This document shows, piece by piece, positions 33,163-41,760 of a stretch of 64,000 nucleotides of DNA (position 1 is its first letter; each line of letters starts with the position of its first letter). This DNA is from Methylibium sp. Root1272. Its GTDB lineage: Bacteria; Pseudomonadota; Gammaproteobacteria; Burkholderiales; Burkholderiaceae_C. The notes beneath the pieces are model-generated. The model was not told the origin of the DNA, did no database searches, and saw nothing but the letters and a program-made list of their open reading frames with translations. The translations under genes were made by a program, and so were the position numbers. The stretch spans positions 25,625 to 89,624 of the forward strand of contig NZ_LMDY01000016.1 of NCBI RefSeq assembly GCF_001425905.1, in the 5' to 3' direction.

Positions 33163-33942
33163 GTGCACGCCCTCGTGTCGATCAAGGCCTTTGCCGACAA
33201 CTACATCTGGCTGTTTCGAGTCGGGAACCGCGCGTGGGTCGTCGACCCGGGCGAGTCGGCCGGCGTGCTCGGCTACCTCGACAAGCACCACCTGATCCTC
33301 GAAGGGATCCTGCTGACCCACCACCACGACGACCACACCGGTGGCGTCGACCACCTCCGATCGGTGCGTAACGCCAGGGTCTACGGACCCGCGCGCGAGC
33401 GCCTGCCCGAGCCCGTCATCCGGCTGCTGCACGGCGACGAGGTGGACGCCCTGGGCGTGCGCTTTCGCGTGATCGACGTGCCCGGGCACACCGCGGGGCA
33501 CATCGCCTACTACGCGGAAGACTTCGACGGCCGTCCGCTGCTGTTCTGCGGCGACACGCTGTTCTCCGGCGGTTGCGGGCGCCTGTTCGAGGGCACGCCG
33601 GCGCAGATGTTCGCGTCGCTCGATCGGCTCGCCGGCTTGCCCGGCGACACGCTGGTGTGCTGTGCCCACGAGTACACGGTGGGCAACCTGCGGTTCGCTA
33701 ACGCCGTCGAGCCCGGCAATCGCGACGTGATGGAGCACCTCGATCGCTGCCTGGCGCTGCGAGCCCGCGACGAGCCCACGCTGCCCAGCTCCATCAAGCA
33801 GGAGCGCCTGATCAACCCCTTCCTGCGCTGCCAGGATCCGGGCGTGGCGAGCGCGGCCCGGCGCCGGGCCGCGCTCGGCCATGCGATGGACGACGTGGCG
33901 GTCTTCGCCGCACTGCGGGCCTGGAAGGACCGCTTCGCATGA
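33163..33942 (+). CDS. gloB: Hydroxyacylglutathione hydrolase (glyoxalase II)
   Basis: A 259-aa metallo-beta-lactamase-fold hydrolase. The binuclear metal motif is [10 protein letters not shown]; further ligands lie in [21 protein letters not shown] and [10 protein letters not shown]. The C-terminal half matches the glyoxalase II glutathione-binding domain ([16 protein letters not shown]). It releases D-lactate and glutathione. GTG start at 33163 is preceded by AGGAGA. It lies ten bases before the chemoreceptor-like gene. Confidence 0.92.
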   Translation: MHALVSIKAFADNYIWLFRVGNRAWVVDPGESAGVLGYLDKHHLILEGILLTHHHDDHTGGVDHLRSVRNARVYGPARERLPEPVIRLLHGDEVDALGVRFRVIDVPGHTAGHIAYYAEDFDGRPLLFCGDTLFSGGCGRLFEGTPAQMFASLDRLAGLPGDTLVCCAHEYTVGNLRFANAVEPGNRDVMEHLDRCLALRARDEPTLPSSIKQERLINPFLRCQDPGVASAARRRAALGHAMDDVAVFAALRAWKDRFA

Positions 33943-33952
33943 GGGCCCGACC

Positions 33953-35176
33953 ATGGCGATGAGAGTTTCCTTCTTCCGCGCTCGCAGGGAAGCGCCGCAG
34001 GAACCGGACGAGAAGGGCGCCGAGCTGGAGCTGCTGCGTCGGCAGGTTGCGGCGTCGCAGGCCGAGATCGAAGGCCTGCGGATGCGCTTCGACCTGATCC
34101 GCCGCGCTTCGGGAGAAGGCCTGTGGGACATGGAAGTGCCCGCCGATGACGCGGCCGGTGCCGGCAACCCGTTCTTCTGGTCGGCGCAGTTCCGCAGGCT
34201 GCTCGGCTATCAGGACGAACACGACTTTCCCGACGTGCTGTCCAGCTGGTCGGACCTGCTGCACCCGGAGGACAAGCAGCGCACCCTGCAGGCCTTCGCC
34301 GCTCACATGGGTGACCGCTCCGGACGCACGCCGTACGACGTGACCTACCGCCTGCGCTGCAGGGACGGCGTCCATCGCTGGTTCCGCGCACGCGGCGAGA
34401 CGCTCCGGTCGGCCGACGGCACGCCTTTGCGGGTGGCGGGCACGCTCATTCCCATCGACGACGACCTGAAGCTCCAGCGGGAGCTCGACGTGACGCACAC
34501 GCGCTTCGAGCTGTCGCGGGAGATCGTCAACGACGGCGTCTGGGACCTGGCCGTCGTCGCCGGCGATCCGGTCAACCCCCGCAACGCGTTCTGGTGGTCG
34601 CCGCAGTTCCGCCGCTTGCTGGGCTTCGCCGACGAGGCCGAGTTCCCGAACGTGCTCGACAGCTGGGCATCGCGTCTGCACCCGGAGGACAAGGACGGGA
34701 CGATGACGGCCTTCCTGCAGCACCTGACCGACAAGACGGGTCGCACGCCCTACGACGTCTGCTACCGGCTGCGATGCCGGGACGATCGGTACCGCTGGTT
34801 CCGGGCCCGTGGCCAGACCCAGCGGGCCGCCGACGGCACCGCGCTGCGCGCCGTCGGCGCCCTGGCCGACATCCAGGCCGAACGGGATCGGGAAGAGGCC
34901 GAGCGGCAGCGCCTCAAGTACAACGCCCAGCTCGAATCGAGCCTGAAGGACATCGGTGACATCGTCGGCACGATCCAACGGATCGCCCAGCAGACCAACC
35001 TGATCGCGATCAACGCGGCGGTGGAAGCCGCGCGGGCCGGCGATGCGGGCCGCGGCTTCTCCGTCATCGCCGGCGAGATCCGTGCGCTGTCCAAGCGCAC
35101 CAGCGATGCGACGACCGACGCGACGCACATCCGGCAGAAGCTCGAAGACGGTCGACGCGAGTTGATCGAACGCTGA
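33953..35176 (+). CDS. Soluble double-PAS methyl-accepting chemotaxis-like protein with shortened signalling domain
   Basis: A 407-aa protein without membrane helices. After a coiled-coil N-terminus come two PAS-PAC units (about residues 45-165 and 180-300) that are near copies of each other: [16 protein letters not shown] versus [16 protein letters not shown], and [15 protein letters not shown] versus [15 protein letters not shown]. The C-terminal part holds the chemoreceptor hairpin tip ([31 protein letters not shown]) but only about 80 residues of helix, much shorter than a standard receptor. PAS-fold cofactors such as FAD or heme would fit cytosolic redox sensing. No che genes are nearby. 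Confidence 0.8.
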   Translation: MAMRVSFFRARREAPQEPDEKGAELELLRRQVAASQAEIEGLRMRFDLIRRASGEGLWDMEVPADDAAGAGNPFFWSAQFRRLLGYQDEHDFPDVLSSWSDLLHPEDKQRTLQAFAAHMGDRSGRTPYDVTYRLRCRDGVHRWFRARGETLRSADGTPLRVAGTLIPIDDDLKLQRELDVTHTRFELSREIVNDGVWDLAVVAGDPVNPRNAFWWSPQFRRLLGFADEAEFPNVLDSWASRLHPEDKDGTMTAFLQHLTDKTGRTPYDVCYRLRCRDDRYRWFRARGQTQRAADGTALRAVGALADIQAERDREEAERQRLKYNAQLESSLKDIGDIVGTIQRIAQQTNLIAINAAVEAARAGDAGRGFSVIAGEIRALSKRTSDATTDATHIRQKLEDGRRELIER

Positions 35177-35206
35177 CCGACTCAGACCACGACACCGGGA
35201 GACGCC

Positions 35207-36250
35207 ATGAAGGCCGCCGTGCTTCACCAGTACAACGAGTCGCTGAGCGGCGACAGCTTCGTGCGCTACGGCGACGTGCCCGATCCGAAGATCGAGGGCC
35301 CGACCGACGTCATCGTGCGCATCGGCGGCGCCGGCGTGTGCCGCACCGACCTTCACGTGGTGGAAGGCCTCTGGCGCGGCAAGGTGAGCGTCGAGCTGCC
35401 CTACATCATGGGTCACGAGAACGCCGGCTGGATCGAGGCCATGGGTTCGGCGGTGAGCGGCATGAAGGTCGGCGACCCGGTGATCTGCCACCCGCTCGTG
35501 ACCAGCGGCCACTGCTTGGCCTGCCGGCGCGGCGATGACATGCACGCCGACGGGAGCCGCTTTCCCGGCATCAATGCCGATGGCGGTTATGCCGAGTACC
35601 TGCGCACCGACCAGCGCTCGCTCATCAAGCTGCCGAAGACGCTGGCTCCCAAGGACGTGGCTCCCTACACCGACGCCGGGCTCACCGCCTACCGGGCGGC
35701 CAAGAAGGCGTCCCGTCACCTGCTGCCAGGGGAGTACGCGGTCGTCATCGGCGCCGGCGGATTGGGCCACATCGGCATCCAGGTGCTGGCGGCGCTGTGC
35801 GCCGCCGAGATCATCGTCGTCGACCGTGCCGACGCCGCGTTGCAACTGGCCAAGTCGTGTGGCGCCCACCATCTGGTGAAGGCGGACGAGCAGGCGTTGG
35901 AGCGCGTGCTCGAGCTCACGGCGGGCAAGGGCGCCCAGGCGGTCATCGACTTCGTCGGCGAGGGCGAGGCCATCCCCAAGGGCCTGGCGATGACACGCAA
36001 CGCCGGCACCTATTACATCGTCGGTTACGGCGGCAAGATCGAGCTGCCCGCGATCGACATGATCACGAGCGAGAAGAGCATCGTCGGCAACCTGGTCGGC
36101 ACCTATCCGGAGCTGGTCGAATTGATGGCGCTGGCCGATCGCGGGCGGGTGCACCTGGCGACGCGCGAGTACAAGCTGAAGGACGCCAACCAGGCGCTGC
36201 TCGACCTGCACCACGGCATGATCCAGGGGCGCGCCGTGCTCATTCCCTGA
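35207..36250 (+). CDS. Zinc-dependent NAD alcohol dehydrogenase (MDR family)
   Basis: A 347-aa enzyme. Catalytic zinc ligands are Cys in GVCRTDLH and His-Glu in MGHENAGW; the Rossmann motif is GAGGLGHIGIQ with Asp at the end of beta2 (VVDRAD), indicating NAD. The structural zinc loop is incomplete: Cys residues in SGHCLACRRG are followed by DDMHAD, so the fourth Cys is replaced. Similar dehydrogenases accompany propane monooxygenase clusters and oxidise secondary or primary alcohols; here it lies 14 kb from the monooxygenase, so that role is only a suggestion. It lies 30 bases after the PAS gene. Confidence 0.88.
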   Translation: MKAAVLHQYNESLSGDSFVRYGDVPDPKIEGPTDVIVRIGGAGVCRTDLHVVEGLWRGKVSVELPYIMGHENAGWIEAMGSAVSGMKVGDPVICHPLVTSGHCLACRRGDDMHADGSRFPGINADGGYAEYLRTDQRSLIKLPKTLAPKDVAPYTDAGLTAYRAAKKASRHLLPGEYAVVIGAGGLGHIGIQVLAALCAAEIIVVDRADAALQLAKSCGAHHLVKADEQALERVLELTAGKGAQAVIDFVGEGEAIPKGLAMTRNAGTYYIVGYGGKIELPAIDMITSEKSIVGNLVGTYPELVELMALADRGRVHLATREYKLKDANQALLDLHHGMIQGRAVLIP

Positions 36251-36258
36251 ACGGGGCT

Positions 36259-36275
36259 CGCGGCCGCGGGCCGCG
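36259..36275. terminator. Bidirectional hairpin between convergent genes
   Basis: CGCGGCC-GCG-GGCCGCG, a perfect 7-bp stem, lies between the alcohol dehydrogenase stop (36250) and the minus-strand gene ending at 36282. Confidence 0.55.
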
Positions 36276-36281
36276 TCGGCG

Positions 36282-36509
36282 TCAGCAGGGGCGTCGGCGG
36301 GCGTACACGCGCGGCACGGCGAAATCGCGACCCACGAGCGCGCGCGCGTACAGGTAGCTGTTGCGCTCGTGCTCGCCGAGCCCGTCCATGCGCACCTGGC
36401 CCGCGGCGTCGCACGGGAAGGCGTAGGCACGGCCGGCATCGAACAGCGACTGGAATCGCAGCTGGTAGCGGGTGGCTTCGTCGGGGTCGTCGGCTGCGGG
36501 ATCGGGCAT
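36282..36509 (-). CDS. Small conserved-looking unknown protein
   Basis: A 75-aa soluble protein with AGGAGG right before its ATG, supporting expression. Sequence is acidic at the N-terminus (DPAADDPDEATRYQ) and contains AYAFPCDAAGQV and LVGRDFAVPRV; short proteins like this occur widely in Burkholderiales, but I do not recognise a function. Monocistronic by position. The stretch 36510-36740 upstream shows no gene. Confidence 0.6.
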   Translation of the reverse strand: MPDPAADDPDEATRYQLRFQSLFDAGRAYAFPCDAAGQVRMDGLGEHERNSYLYARALVGRDFAVPRVYARRRPC

Positions 36510-36740
36510 GGTGGGCCTCCTGTCATGTCGGGTCGCCGGGTTTTCACCCTGAGCCGACCCGTGCGAATCGCATGCCAATGCTCCAGATGCCTAGGCGCGG
36601 TCCTGCTCAAGGGGAGGGCGCGCCGCGCGGCCGCGCTGCCTGCGGGGCGAGCGTCGTGTTCCAGGACGTGCTGCGGGTCCATCCGTCCGATTGCTGGACG
36701 CCGGCCATCGGCGCCGCAGGCGTCCGACCGACAAGCGGGC

Positions 36741-37247
36741 TTACGGTGCCTTCTCGAAATGGGTCGCCACCTTGCCCAGCCCGCCGTCGAAGGCGATGCC
36801 GACCCATTCGGTCGCGATGTCTTCGTCGACATCGACCGCATCGAAGCTGGCGCTCCAGGTCAGCAGCGTCTTGCCATCGGCCGTGGGACTCACCGAGAGG
36901 GTCGAGACGCAGTTCTTGATCGGGAACGGGCTCTTCAGCGTGGTGTAGGTGTAGCGGGTCTTCGCGGCGTCGTAGGCGAGCAGCTTCTCCACCATTTCGC
37001 CGTCGCTGACGAGTTTCAAGGTGCGGATCGCGCCCGGCCTGGTGCCGTTGCCCTTGAGCGTGCTGTTCCTGACCGAGGGGTGCCAGAGGTCGGTCGCGTT
37101 GAAGTCGCCGACGTACTTCCAGACCGTGGCCGGCGATCGATCGATCGTGATGTCGCGAGAGAACGAGATCGCGCCTTCGGCACGGCCGAGACCGGCCATG
37201 GCCATCAGCAGACCCGCCGCGGCGGCGTTGCGGAGGTGGGTGTTCAT
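36741..37247 (-). CDS. Secreted SRPBCC (START-like) protein, copy 2
   Basis: A 168-aa protein with a signal peptide (residues 1-23) and an SRPBCC/polyketide-cyclase-like fold: SFSRDITIDRSPATVWKYVGDFNATDLWHPSV, then TLKGNG and a final long helix. It is clearly a paralogue of the next gene upstream (37264), with the same spacing of motifs. SRPBCC proteins bind hydrophobic ligands in a deep cavity. As the last gene of the minus-strand envelope operon, it may carry a lipophilic substrate across the periplasm. Confidence 0.78.
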   Translation of the reverse strand: MNTHLRNAAAAGLLMAMAGLGRAEGAISFSRDITIDRSPATVWKYVGDFNATDLWHPSVRNSTLKGNGTRPGAIRTLKLVSDGEMVEKLLAYDAAKTRYTYTTLKSPFPIKNCVSTLSVSPTADGKTLLTWSASFDAVDVDEDIATEWVGIAFDGGLGKVATHFEKAP

Positions 37248-37263
37248 GTGCTGAGTCTCCTGA

Positions 37264-37764
37264 TCATTGCGGCTTGAAGTTGGCACGCACCTTGGCCATC
37301 CCGGCGTCGTGGAGGCCGCCGATGATCGTGGTGGCCTCCTCGTCACTGACGCCGTTGGCGTCGAATGTCGCGCGCCACTTCATCAGGGTGCGACCCTCTT
37401 CGGCCGGTGTGAGCGTGAGGGTCGCCTTGTAGTTGGCGACCGGCAGGGCGCTCTCGACGATGGCGTAGCTGTAGCTGCGCTGCGCCGCGCTGTACGACAG
37501 CAGCTTCTCGAGCCGCGTGGCGCCATCGTCCAGCGTCAGGAGCCGCCGGGCGCCGGCCTGGCCGGCCTGGCCCTTGAGTTCGCTCTTGAGCACCGACGGG
37601 TGCCAGACGTCGATGGCGTTGAAATTGCCGACCAGCTTCCAGACGGTGGCCGGCGAGTTGTCGATCGTGACCTCGCGCTCGACCGACAGGGCGCCTGCAG
37701 CGAAGCAACTGCCGGTCGCGAGCAGGAAGCCCGCGACGCTGAGGGGGAGGGTGCGTATCTTCAT
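37264..37764 (-). CDS. Secreted SRPBCC (START-like) protein, copy 1
   Basis: A 166-aa protein with signal peptide (residues 1-23) and the same fold and motifs as its neighbour (SVEREVTIDNSPATVWKLVGNFNAIDVWHPSV; TLTPAEEGRTLMKWRATFDANG). It lies 16 bases upstream of the second copy, indicating tandem duplication followed by considerable divergence. Probable periplasmic binding of a hydrophobic ligand; the ligand is unknown. Confidence 0.78.
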   Translation of the reverse strand: MKIRTLPLSVAGFLLATGSCFAAGALSVEREVTIDNSPATVWKLVGNFNAIDVWHPSVLKSELKGQAGQAGARRLLTLDDGATRLEKLLSYSAAQRSYSYAIVESALPVANYKATLTLTPAEEGRTLMKWRATFDANGVSDEEATTIIGGLHDAGMAKVRANFKPQ

Positions 37765-37783
37765 GAGGAAGCAGTCTCCTGGG

Positions 37784-38593
37784 TTAGAACTTGATCGACA
37801 GTCCGGCACCGAACTCCCAGTCCGGTGAGGTGTGGGTGATCCCGCGCGAGACCACGGCATCGACCTGGACCGAGGGGCTCAGGAGATACGCGGTGCCCAC
37901 GTCGAAGCTCACCACCGACCCCCCGTGGCGCGAGGAGGCGAGCTGCCGGCCCGCCAGTTCGACAAACGTGCGGAAGCGATCGGTCCAAGACCTGCCCACG
38001 GTCACTGCGAGGATGCCCGTAGCGAACCGCCCGCTGTCGGGGTTGCGATCCACCGCGAAACCGCCCATGGCGCCCACCGACAGTTCGTCGGCAAGCTCCC
38101 ATTCGCCGACCACGCGCAAGGAGGGGCGGAGCCCGTTGCCGCGGAACGCGGCCGATCCCGTGTCCACGTCGACATGCAGAAGCCAGGCGATGGCGGGGCG
38201 CCCCGACGCCTGATCGCCATCCTGCATGTGCCACTTGATGCCGAGCGACGTGTCCGCAACGCCCCGTTCGCGCGTGACGCGCGAGGGGGCCGCGTCCACG
38301 GATCGGGACCTCTGGTAGCCGTCGGTCTCGATCCGCAGTTCGACCGTGTCGCTGACACCCAGGCGCAGCAACGTCGGTGTCGAGTCGACCCTCAGCCGGG
38401 TCCCCGACGCATCGTCGCTGCGCTCCCGGGCGAGTCCCGTCTCCAGCTGGAACCGGCCTTTGCCGACCACCTGGCTGGATTCGACGAAATCGGGCCGATC
38501 GGTGCTGATGCCGTCGTCGGCGTGTGCCGGCACCAGGTAGCACAGCAAGGCGGCTGCGGCGGTCAGGGGCTTCACGAAGTCTCTCTGTCTCAT
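37784..38593 (-). CDS. Outer-membrane beta-barrel protein (Phenol_MetA_deg/transporter-like)
   Basis: A 269-aa protein with a signal peptide (ending VPAHADD) and, in the mature part, ISTDRPDFVESSQVVGKGRFQLETGL, typical of the MetA-pathway outer-membrane transporter family, followed by alternating beta strands and a terminal Phe (SIKF) as in outer-membrane proteins. It could admit the hydrophobic substrate. Operon position is 19 bases before the first SRPBCC gene and 141 bases after the DUF1329 gene. Confidence 0.75.
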   Translation of the reverse strand: MRQRDFVKPLTAAAALLCYLVPAHADDGISTDRPDFVESSQVVGKGRFQLETGLARERSDDASGTRLRVDSTPTLLRLGVSDTVELRIETDGYQRSRSVDAAPSRVTRERGVADTSLGIKWHMQDGDQASGRPAIAWLLHVDVDTGSAAFRGNGLRPSLRVVGEWELADELSVGAMGGFAVDRNPDSGRFATGILAVTVGRSWTDRFRTFVELAGRQLASSRHGGSVVSFDVGTAYLLSPSVQVDAVVSRGITHTSPDWEFGAGLSIKF

Positions 38594-38734
38594 GTTCGGT
38601 CGTTGTGGCGCGGTGCCCGGCGCGCCGTGCGGCGGACGCCGGAGCCGTGCGCGAAGTGCAAAGGCCGCCGGGCCGGCGTTCGAGGCAGAGCCTGAACGCG
38701 GCGACCCGGCGGCCCCTGGCAGCAACGGAGCTGC

Positions 38735-40066
38735 TTACTTCCCGGTCCCGGTCGCGACCTCTTCCAGGATGTTCAGCGCCACGTCGGTTTCCTTGACGCC
38801 CTTGGGGTTGGACTTCATGTTCGACGACCAGTTGGTGGCATGACCGCGCTTCACGTCGATGATGTGGCCGATGACGGGCATGACCGCCTTGTAGCCGTCG
38901 TCGCCGACGTCGGGCCGGTTCTGGAAGATGAACATCTTCCAGAACTCACCCTTGCGGTCCAGCGCATAGCCGAGGTAGGGGCGCGGGAAGTCGACTTCCA
39001 TGTACACCACCTTCTTGCTGTACGGGTGCTCGTCGGGGCAGGTGCCCTCCACCACGTACACCTCGCGCGGCTCCCAGCCGATGTCCGGTGCCGGGTTGAA
39101 GTGCGGCGGGATGTCGATGCCGATGCGCGGGAAGCGCTTGGCCGGATCGGTCCAGGGCTGCTTGACGTCCACGCTCATCTCCGGGCTGTGCGCGATGGCC
39201 AGCACCCAGCGCTTCTCGATCAGCTTGTTCGACTTGTACTTGGTCGGGGCGGCGTCCCAGATGTCCCAGTCGTCGTACAGCTGGTCGGTGCCACCGATCG
39301 GGTCCATCCACGCGCCGCCGGAGAGACGGCGTGTGCGGCGCACCGACTTCAGGTAGGCGTAGGAGTCGTCGGGCTTCTTCGAGTCGGCCTGGTTGTAGCG
39401 GACCGAGAAGAGCCCGAGCCCGCGGATGTCCTGCGGGTAGGTCGCGACGAAGTAGGTCTTCTGCGCGACCGTGCCGTCGCCCTCGGAGACCGGCCCGCCG
39501 TCGAGCCGGCCTTCCATGTAGTAGCGCCGCGACTGGAAGGCCTGGACGCGCTCGTAGCCCTTCTTCGCATCGAGGAAGGCCCAGGCGATGTCGCGCAGGT
39601 CCATCGTGGCGCCGTAGGTGGCGGCGCGCAGGTTCCAGATCACCTTGTCGCCCGCATGCGGGTCGTCCATCTTGATGGACTCGGGCGGGAACATCATGCC
39701 CGCCTTCCAGCCCGACACGGTGCGGTCGGCGGTGTTGAACTTCACGTCCTTGGCGCCGTCCTTGGTCGCCTGGACGTACTTCGGGTCCATCACGATCTTC
39801 TTCGAGTTCGCCAGCTTGATGGTCAGGTCGTAGTTCCTGATCATCCACTCCAGCTTCTCGGGGACCATGCTCGCGATGGTCTTGCCTTCGAAGGTGTCGT
39901 TCTTGATGCTGTCGAAGTTGCCCTTGTTGATGACGAAGCCTGCCTCGAGCTCCTTCGCCATCGCGGGGGTGGCCACCAGGGCCGCCGCCAGGGCCACGGC
40001 GCCGCCGAAGCCGGTGCGCAGCACGCTGCGTCGATTGGTCATGTTCGTTCCGGTTTTCATCTTCAT
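38735..40066 (-). CDS. DUF1329 outer-membrane/periplasmic lipoprotein-like protein
   Basis: A 443-aa secreted protein. Its N-terminus (NMTNRRSVLRTGFGGAVALAAALVATPAMA) looks like a Tat-type signal with RRSVLRT. The remainder is DUF1329, whose beta-structured fold resembles LolB/LppX lipid-binding proteins; motifs include WNLRAATYGATMDLRD and PRIGIDIPPHFNPAPDIGWEPREVYVVE. DUF1329 nearly always accompanies DUF1302, as here (15 bases away), and both are found with RND transporters in clusters for hydrophobic compounds. Function is unproven. Confidence 0.85.
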   Translation of the reverse strand: MKMKTGTNMTNRRSVLRTGFGGAVALAAALVATPAMAKELEAGFVINKGNFDSIKNDTFEGKTIASMVPEKLEWMIRNYDLTIKLANSKKIVMDPKYVQATKDGAKDVKFNTADRTVSGWKAGMMFPPESIKMDDPHAGDKVIWNLRAATYGATMDLRDIAWAFLDAKKGYERVQAFQSRRYYMEGRLDGGPVSEGDGTVAQKTYFVATYPQDIRGLGLFSVRYNQADSKKPDDSYAYLKSVRRTRRLSGGAWMDPIGGTDQLYDDWDIWDAAPTKYKSNKLIEKRWVLAIAHSPEMSVDVKQPWTDPAKRFPRIGIDIPPHFNPAPDIGWEPREVYVVEGTCPDEHPYSKKVVYMEVDFPRPYLGYALDRKGEFWKMFIFQNRPDVGDDGYKAVMPVIGHIIDVKRGHATNWSSNMKSNPKGVKETDVALNILEEVATGTGK

Positions 40067-40081
40067 GTCTCCTGTCTGTGA

Positions 40082-41668
40082 TCAAAACTGCCGGGTCAGG
40101 CGGAACACCAGCTGACTGGCCTTGCTGAAGTAGCCGAACAGCTGCGAACCTTCGCCGCTGAACTGCGTCTTGTTGCTCTTGCCGCCGTCCCAGAAGAGGT
40201 CGGCTTCGACCTTGGCCACCCACTTGTCGGACAAGGTCATCGCCACGCTCGGGATCGCGAAGCCGCCGCCGTTGCTCAGGTCGAAGCCGATGGCGAAGCC
40301 CGGGTTGATCTCGTCGTTCTTGTAGTTCAGCACCGTGAAGGCCGTCAGGATGGTGCTGTGTTCCTTGATCTTCGAGCCGTACGCGAACAGCCGGACCAGG
40401 TCATCGCTGTCTTCGTAGTTGAGGATCTGCGTGTCGAACAGCTGAATGGACGAGAACGACGGCCGGCTCGTGCCCAGCAGCCCCTCGAACTTCAGGTTCT
40501 TGTCGATCCGCAGCATCGTGGTCAGCGTGTCCTTGAGCTTCACGCCGTTCAGGCCGATGCCCGGATTGCCGACGCCCGAGGCGAAGTTGCCGGCGTTGAA
40601 GGCCCCGCTGCCCACGTTGTACGGCTGGTCCTTCGTGTAGGCGACCTCGGCGCTCAGCACCGCGTCGAGCGTGTCGCTGTAGCCGCTCACCGTGGCGCCG
40701 AAGACGTCGATCTTCGGGTGGATCAGATCGAACACGCCGCCGGTGGCCGCCACGCCCTCGTAGCTCTTGCCGGGCGAGGCCGAATTGGCCACCGGGTCGG
40801 CCGAGAAGGTCTTCAGGTAGGCCAGCGAGTAGCTCAGGCCGAAGGCCTCGCCGCCCCATCGCACACCGCCCGTTGCATCGCGGAAGTCGCCCGCCGGGTG
40901 GCTGCAGTTCTTGTTGGTCACTTCGTGCAGGTCGAAGCCGCGGTAGGGCTGGAAGAACCAGCGACCGCCGCCGACGTCGTAGGTGTTGCCGATGTCCTGG
41001 CAACGGTCCCAGCCCGGGCGGATGTAGGCCGCCAGCATGCCGTTGGCCTCGGGGACGCGAATCTTGGTCGACAGCAGGATCAGCGGTTTGCGCCACTCCT
41101 CGTTCTCGCCCTCGAAGAACAGGCGCCAGCTCAGGTCGTAGCCGTGCACCAGGTCCATCGCGTGGAAGAAGTCGGACTCGCCCCACACCAGCTGCTGCTT
41201 GCCGAACTTGACCGTGGTGCGGTCACCGAGGTTGGTCTCGGCCCAGAACTCGCGCACATCGAAGTTGTTGTAGTTCTTGATGATGCTTTCGCCACCGGTG
41301 GTGCCGTTGGTGGCGCGCAGGTCCTCGAGGTCCTCGAGGTAGTTGGTCTTGTACTCGCGGTCCAGGCGGGTGATCGCCTTCCACTTGATCGGGCCGGTCT
41401 TCGCGTCGGCGTCGAGCAGCACGGAGCCGCGCACCATCGAGAGCTTGCCGCGGCTCTTCTTGCCCTGCTGCTCCAGCTCGGGCTGGTTCTGCAGGTTCAT
41501 CGACACCCAGCCACGGGCGTAGCCGGACAGCGCGAAGGAGTAGTCGCCGTCGTCGGCATTGCTCTTGGCCTCCTCGGTGGCGGCGTGCGCCGTCGAGGTC
41601 GCCATGCCACCCAGTGCCGCTGCGAGAGCGATCCCCGGGATTTGCTTGAAGCGCTTGTTTCGTTTCAT
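40082..41668 (-). CDS. DUF1302 outer-membrane porin-like protein
   Basis: A 528-aa protein with signal peptide (ending TAHAATEE) and a long amphipathic beta-strand pattern ending in Phe (VFRLTRQF), the outer-membrane insertion signal. ALSGYARGWVSMNLQNQPELEQQGK and the tryptophan/tyrosine belts support a barrel of about 16-18 strands. DUF1302 proteins are thought to be uptake channels for hydrophobic molecules such as steroids, terpenes or alkane derivatives. It is translated with DUF1329 and the RND transporter. Confidence 0.85.
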   Translation of the reverse strand: MKRNKRFKQIPGIALAAALGGMATSTAHAATEEAKSNADDGDYSFALSGYARGWVSMNLQNQPELEQQGKKSRGKLSMVRGSVLLDADAKTGPIKWKAITRLDREYKTNYLEDLEDLRATNGTTGGESIIKNYNNFDVREFWAETNLGDRTTVKFGKQQLVWGESDFFHAMDLVHGYDLSWRLFFEGENEEWRKPLILLSTKIRVPEANGMLAAYIRPGWDRCQDIGNTYDVGGGRWFFQPYRGFDLHEVTNKNCSHPAGDFRDATGGVRWGGEAFGLSYSLAYLKTFSADPVANSASPGKSYEGVAATGGVFDLIHPKIDVFGATVSGYSDTLDAVLSAEVAYTKDQPYNVGSGAFNAGNFASGVGNPGIGLNGVKLKDTLTTMLRIDKNLKFEGLLGTSRPSFSSIQLFDTQILNYEDSDDLVRLFAYGSKIKEHSTILTAFTVLNYKNDEINPGFAIGFDLSNGGGFAIPSVAMTLSDKWVAKVEADLFWDGGKSNKTQFSGEGSQLFGYFSKASQLVFRLTRQF

Positions 41669-41760
41669 GTCTCCGTTCCTTTCGTCTTTTCACTAGAAAT
41701 TAGCCAGCACGAATCCGCACGGCGCCGTCGGAGCGACGCCGTCGCGAGTGGCTGGCGCCC

